DNA of 64,000 nucleotides from Methylobacterium bullatum. GTDB lineage: Bacteria > Pseudomonadota > Alphaproteobacteria > Rhizobiales > Beijerinckiaceae. Both the position numbers and the translations under genes were made by a program. The DNA lies in the NCBI GenBank assembly GCA_902712845.1, contig LR743504.1:1710001-1774000 (forward strand). Direction: 5' to 3'. This document shows, one piece after another, positions 61,201 to 64,000 of this stretch (position 1 is the first letter of the stretch; each line of letters opens with the position of its first letter). Under the pieces are notes generated by a model. The model was not told where the DNA came from. It saw only the letters and a list, made by a program, of their open reading frames with translations, and searched no databases.

Positions 61201-61896
61201 ACGCGGATGGGTGTCGCCGCCGCCCGAGATCTTCACCGCGACGCTGCCGTCCTCCGCGGGCTCGCCGGTGGCGACCCGGAAGGCGACCGCGCCGCTCACC
61301 CCCTCGATCCGCCAGGGGCCGAGCAGCCGGGGTGCCGAGAGGTGCACCGTCTCGGCGCGGACCTGATCGGTGCGGCCGCTCTGCGGCACGAGGGTCGTCA
61401 ACACGACCTGTCCGATCGTCAGGTCCTCGATGGCGAGGTCCTGGTCGGCGAGGGTCCGGTAGAGGTCGGCGGGCAGGCGGATCGCGTCGTCGTTGCTGAT
61501 CGGAAGCTTGATCTCGGCCCGGCCGATCCGCGTCTCGGTGAAGCGGATGTCTCCCGTCAGCAGCGGCGTGAGGCCGATCTCGGCCCCGACGGACTGGAGG
61601 TCGAGGGCGGGCTTGTCGGCCTGTCCGCCGATGCGGAGGCGATCGACGCTCAAGCGCGGCGAGGGCAGGAGCCTGACGCCGATCCGTCCTTCGGTCCGTG
61701 CGTCGAGGCCGAGGGATCGTCCGATCGCCCGGTCCACCAGCGTGCGGTAGCTTTCCCAGGCCACGAGGGGCGGGACCGCGAGGGCCGCGACGAGTATCAG
61801 GATGACGGCGCCCGCCAGCGCGGTCAGGATGTCTCGCACCGTCTTGGTTTCCGCCTCGCTCCGGCCCGGTCTCGGGGCCTGCCATGGGGCGGGCAC
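58240..61896 (-). CDS. AsmA-family protein, large
   Basis: A 1218-residue inner-membrane-anchored AsmA-like protein. N-terminal TM (about 22-45, ILTALAGAVILILVAALAVPPLVAW) precedes the AsmA signature WESYRTLVDRAIGRSLGLDARTEGRIGVRLLPSPRLSVDRLRIGG and a long repetitive beta-taco body. Near the C-terminus comes FGASGQSVTNMANNLGGSGDIALTD (AsmA-like C block). The last ~70 residues hold an Ala/Lys/Glu coiled coil (about 1145-1185, AAAEK repeats). Such bridge-like lipid transfer proteins link envelope membranes. Start GTG 61896 or an internal GTG (61839). Confidence 0.85.
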   Translation of the reverse strand: MPAPWQAPRPGRSEAETKTVRDILTALAGAVILILVAALAVPPLVAWESYRTLVDRAIGRSLGLDARTEGRIGVRLLPSPRLSVDRLRIGGQADKPALDLQSVGAEIGLTPLLTGDIRFTETRIGRAEIKLPISNDDAIRLPADLYRTLADQDLAIEDLTIGQVVLTTLVPQSGRTDQVRAETVHLSAPRLLGPWRIEGVSGAVAFRVATGEPAEDGSVAVKISGGGDTHPRFEADARIRLDAMPGEPEAAGDALRAMIPKAEGTARVVVGPPVQAAGAYLPFSLGGTFKARGPIVRFSDLKAEIDPGGQAMRLAGTGRIDLRAWRAALTLETRRLDLDAFLISTGGQALLARGMPRASSELPMMVDLDLGIESVALGLDDWTKLQLSGTFDRTGGLALRRFSVTAPGEAALTASGEFDTQPALRFTGNVSLDAAASDGFGRYLRKFGLGGPAVAVMDGRPIQASADLSTASPSLSLRNLRLSLGEARITGNARYTQAEAGGRGRFDAQLSAQGIDIAALPSFGSALSGLHDHDIGLTIQARDVRYGPAGARSGNGTIAASIQSDGASLNVGSLDVTDVAGANAKLSGRIAPDGSGRIAGRMWAPVAAPLIALLDRTWIAEARMIPGFLRAGALDLAVTLEREAGDADTLRTSADGIAAGGSLDLDLLSRSGRIDSLSLGLTTPLAGRWFEREDMIALRKPAALRITGTRGQAGADGAVPPLGLDISGTIADLTLSTMKPVVPGPGQTPPEAGEIRVKTPDIAPFLLLAGSTSALPSPLPADLLVGLSRAGRDAHADVAGRIAGATILANVNRSPAGDIFGSVALGRLSLPWLAAALVIPPDGKKQEAGDGARFGAPPADRPPIDLDVRVDALDLGRRFTAEGAAFGARLDNGVLSIRDLSGRLAGGRLMGTLTLSRQGGAAAITGEGSLSDASIVDLVGPGPISGRASATLRFGASGQSVTNMANNLGGSGDIALTDLVLPGGDPGGIERALARALAEDDPLRDGRLQALVAEELGAAPMAVKGTVKAPATLSGGSLRAAPLAFDLGGPRWAGTLGIDLNTGRFDARGTLTGGGSPKGWTGGVPSVQLVYSGPLSKPERSVDAGPLTNGLAAVVLQRELDKIELFEADQIERQRRRARIEMDRARAAAIKAAADKAAAEKAAAEKAAAEKAAAEEAARQARIRALAPGLEDAARRAADGLPVLEVPGRAVDPTAPQP

Positions 61897-62026
61897 GTGG
61901 TCTCAACCGGACGTCATGCCCGGTTCGTGCCCCCACCCCATGCGGCATAGCACACCGATCCCGGATGCGCGCCAGGGTCGAACCCTGCGGTCAACAGGTG
62001 CCGGGCTTCACGCTCGACCGGTCGGA

Positions 62027-62278
62027 TCAGCGGCGCGGGCCGATGCCGGGGCCGATCGGCGCCGGACGGGTGACCTCATTGCGCTGCATCTGCATGCGGA
62101 TCTGGTTGTTCTCGAACTGCTGCTGGTGCCGGACCCCGCGAATCTCGCTCTGTCTGGCAAGACGGTCATTGGTCTCGTTCAGCGACCGCGTGCCGGGCGA
62201 TTGGGCCATGGCCGGAGAGAGGGCGAGACCGCCGGCCAGGGCCGCGAGGGAGAGGACGGACAAGGAACTCGTGCGCAT
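62027..62278 (-). CDS. Small exported protein
   Basis: An 83-residue exported protein (signal MRTSSLSVLSLAALAGGLALSPAMAQ). The mature ~57 residues are polar with Gln/Arg/Asn (TRSLNETNDRLARQSEIRGVRHQQQFENNQIRMQMQRNE), and resemble small periplasmic coiled-coil proteins. AAGGG is 7 bases upstream of ATG 62278. Family not recognised; no clear partner. Confidence 0.65.
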   Translation of the reverse strand: MRTSSLSVLSLAALAGGLALSPAMAQSPGTRSLNETNDRLARQSEIRGVRHQQQFENNQIRMQMQRNEVTRPAPIGPGIGPRR

Positions 62279-62419
62279 GGCGGACCCTTCTGTGATGACG
62301 GCCGGGATATGGTGAGACGACGCCCGAAATGAAGCCGGAGTTCCGTTTGCGGGCGAGAGCGGGGCGACCCCCTTGTCCCGACCCTCGACGCCGTTCGCGT
62401 TTTGGTCCAGGGAGGCAGC

Positions 62420-64000
62420 ATGAAACAGCATCCCGACGCAGCGGCGGCGTCCGTGCCGGCGCCGGCCTCCGGCGTGGCGGCCGAGGCCGCGCAGAGCTCC
62501 ATCACCGCCCGCGCCATGGCCTCCCTCAGGCCGCAGGGCTCTCCCTATCTCGAAGGGCTGAACCCCGAGCAGCGCCGCGCCGTCGAGACGACGGAAGGGC
62601 CCGTCCTCGTCCTTGCGGGCGCGGGCACCGGCAAGACCCGGGTGCTCACCACGCGAATCGCCCATCTGGTCTCGACGGGTAAGGCGCGGCCTTTCGACAT
62701 CCTGTCGGTGACCTTCACCAACAAGGCCGCCCGCGAGATGAAGCACCGCATCGGTGCCCTCATCGGCCCGGCCGGCGAGGGAATGCCCTGGCTCGGCACG
62801 TTCCATTCCATCGGCACCAAGATCCTGCGCCGGCACGCCGAGATGGTGGGCCTGAAATCCGACTTCACAATTCTCGGGATGGACGATCAGCTTCGCCTGA
62901 TGAAGCAGGTCATCGTCGACCAGAACATCGACGAGAAGCGCTGGCCCGCCCGCGCCCTGTCCTCGGCCATCGACGGATGGAAGAATCGCGGGCTCCTGCC
63001 CGAGCAGGTGCCTCCCGGCGAAGCGAGCGCCTTCGCCTTCGGCAAGGGCGGCGCTCTCTACACCGCCTATCAGGCCCGGCTCCTGACCCTGAACGCCGCC
63101 GATTTCGGCGATCTTCTGCTGCTCTGCCTCAAGTTGTGGCGCGAGAACCCGGACGTGCTCGCCAATTACCAGCAGCGCTTCCGCTACATCCTGGTGGACG
63201 AGTACCAGGACACCAACGTCGCCCAGTATCTCTGGCTGCGCCTGCTCGCGCAGGGCCACCGCAACGTCGCCTGCGTCGGCGACGACGACCAGTCGATCTA
63301 CGGCTGGCGCGGGGCGGAGGTCGACAACATCCTGCGGTTCGAGCACGATTTTCCCGGCGCGACCGTGGTGAGGCTGGAGCGCAACTACCGCTCCACCGGC
63401 CACATCCTCGCCGCCGCCTCGGGGCTCATCGCCAGGAACGAGGGGCGCCTCGGCAAGACCCTTCGCACCGAGGACGTGGCCGGCGAGAAGGTGACGGTGT
63501 CCGGTGCCTGGGATTCGGAGGAAGAGGCGCGCCAGCTCGGCGAATCCATCGAGAGCCTGCAGGCCAGGCAGCATCCGCTCTCCGAGATCGCCGTGCTCGT
63601 GCGCATCTCGGCCCAGATGCGCGAGATCGAGGACCGGTTCGTCCAGCTCGGCCTGCCGTATCGCGTCATCGGCGGCCCGCGCTTCTACGAGCGCGCCGAG
63701 ATCCGCGATGCCCTGGCCTATCTGCGCGTCACCATGAACCCGGCCGACGACCTCGCCTTCGAGCGCATCTTCAACACCCCCAAGCGCGGCCTGGGCGATG
63801 CCACCCTGCAGATCCTGCACGGCTATTCCCGCTCGCAGCGCGTGCCGCTGCTCCAGGCGGCGCGCAGCCTGATCGAGACCGACGAGCTGAAGCCCCGCGC
63901 CCGCTCCGGCGTCCGCGCCCTGGTGGAGAGTTTCTCGCGGTGGACGCGGATGGTCGGCACCCAGCCCCATTCCGAGGTGGCCCAGACCGTCCTGGAGGAA
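62420..64000 (+). CDS. uvrD: UvrD/PcrA-type DNA helicase (5' part)
   Basis: The first 527 codons of a superfamily 1A helicase; the gene runs past the window end. Walker A in VLAGAGTGKTRVL, motif Ia TFTNKAAREMKHRI, motif II LVDEYQDTN, motif III GDDDQSIYGWRGAEV, motif IV-type NYRST. A low-complexity Ala/Ser/Pro N-terminus (about 1-40) is added before the helicase. It serves nucleotide excision repair and replication-fork clearing. Start ATG 62420 has GGGAGG 4 bases upstream. Confidence 0.92.
   Translation, partial: MKQHPDAAAASVPAPASGVAAEAAQSSITARAMASLRPQGSPYLEGLNPEQRRAVETTEGPVLVLAGAGTGKTRVLTTRIAHLVSTGKARPFDILSVTFTNKAAREMKHRIGALIGPAGEGMPWLGTFHSIGTKILRRHAEMVGLKSDFTILGMDDQLRLMKQVIVDQNIDEKRWPARALSSAIDGWKNRGLLPEQVPPGEASAFAFGKGGALYTAYQARLLTLNAADFGDLLLLCLKLWRENPDVLANYQQRFRYILVDEYQDTNVAQYLWLRLLAQGHRNVACVGDDDQSIYGWRGAEVDNILRFEHDFPGATVVRLERNYRSTGHILAAASGLIARNEGRLGKTLRTEDVAGEKVTVSGAWDSEEEARQLGESIESLQARQHPLSEIAVLVRISAQMREIEDRFVQLGLPYRVIGGPRFYERAEIRDALAYLRVTMNPADDLAFERIFNTPKRGLGDATLQILHGYSRSQRVPLLQAARSLIETDELKPRARSGVRALVESFSRWTRMVGTQPHSEVAQTVLEE

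Noticed and set aside
62027-63970. 647-codon minus-strand frame covering the UvrD start
   Set aside because: Opposes an intact helicase; only its last 83 codons (62278-62027), with a signal peptide, make sense.
1-64000. CRISPR array, tRNA, rRNA, prophage
   Set aside because: No spaced direct repeats, no tRNA-like cloverleaf and no phage structural or integrase genes were seen by eye.

Overview
The window is high-GC DNA from an alphaproteobacterium of the order Hyphomicrobiales. It most resembles Methylobacterium/Methylorubrum. Supporting signs are irr divergent from fabA-fabB-fabI, a MucR/Ros regulator, DUF3775 and BTLCP proteins, a GCG_CRPN repeat protein, CtrA boxes, EcfG-type general-stress promoters and the usual dispersed palindromic repeats of this group. 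I found no rRNA, tRNA or CRISPR. One complete insertion sequence is present (10618-11952).

Layout. 1-5.3 kb: a spore-photoproduct-lyase-like radical SAM protein, a small ORF, an MHYT-PAS-PAS-GGDEF-EAL protein and a secreted repeat peptide. 5.7-9.4 kb: an overlapping operon of an MFS siderophore-importer-like protein, FhuF and an ABC exporter. 9.8-12 kb: map and an IS5-like element. 12-21.2 kb: a 2-carbon/hydroxy-acid or amino-acid gene group (family III CoA-transferase, anion MFS, serine-glyoxylate-type aminotransferase, GntR regulator, threonine-aldolase-like enzyme, FAD/Fe-S 2-hydroxyacid dehydrogenase). 21.3-24 kb: a SnoaL-like protein and a chemoreceptor. 24.2-31.9 kb: a sulfur island with a split YeeE/YedE transporter, an encapsulin nanocompartment (cNMP-domain shell plus cysteine desulfurase cargo), serine acetyltransferase, a small protein, and a Tat-exported molybdoenzyme with its cytochrome b. 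32.1-39.8 kb: tandem secreted paralogues, universal stress protein, DUF4142 protein, carbonic anhydrase, Nudix, DUF429, DUF3775, a CtrA-box-controlled BTLCP protease-like protein and a small secreted protein. 39.8-45.6 kb: GAF-PAS-GGDEF-EAL, a stop-interrupted small gene, a CitE-like lyase, dut, and HD-GYP with a degenerate receiver. 45.6-49.5 kb: fabI, fabB, fabA and irr. 49.7-64 kb: SH3 protein, 2-hydroxyacid dehydrogenase, an HRXXN kinase with an EcfG promoter, sufE, DUF6456, mucR, oligopeptidase B, a secreted protein, an AsmA-family giant and the start of a UvrD/PcrA helicase that runs off the window.

The most interesting system is the encapsulin operon at 25188-28554. The shell gene carries an inserted cyclic-nucleotide-binding-like domain. 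Its 3' end overlaps by 14 bases the start of a cysteine desulfurase whose first ~260 residues are a low-complexity Pro/Gly/Ala region bearing short conserved motifs, as expected of encapsulated desulfurases. With serine acetyltransferase upstream and a sulfur-compound transporter converging from the other side, the layout suggests sulfur import, cysteine synthesis, then desulfuration and sulfur storage inside a protein shell. Three c-di-GMP turnover proteins (two GGDEF-EAL, one HD-GYP), two EcfG-like promoters and a CtrA-box promoter show that stress, cell-cycle and second-messenger control are also prominent.
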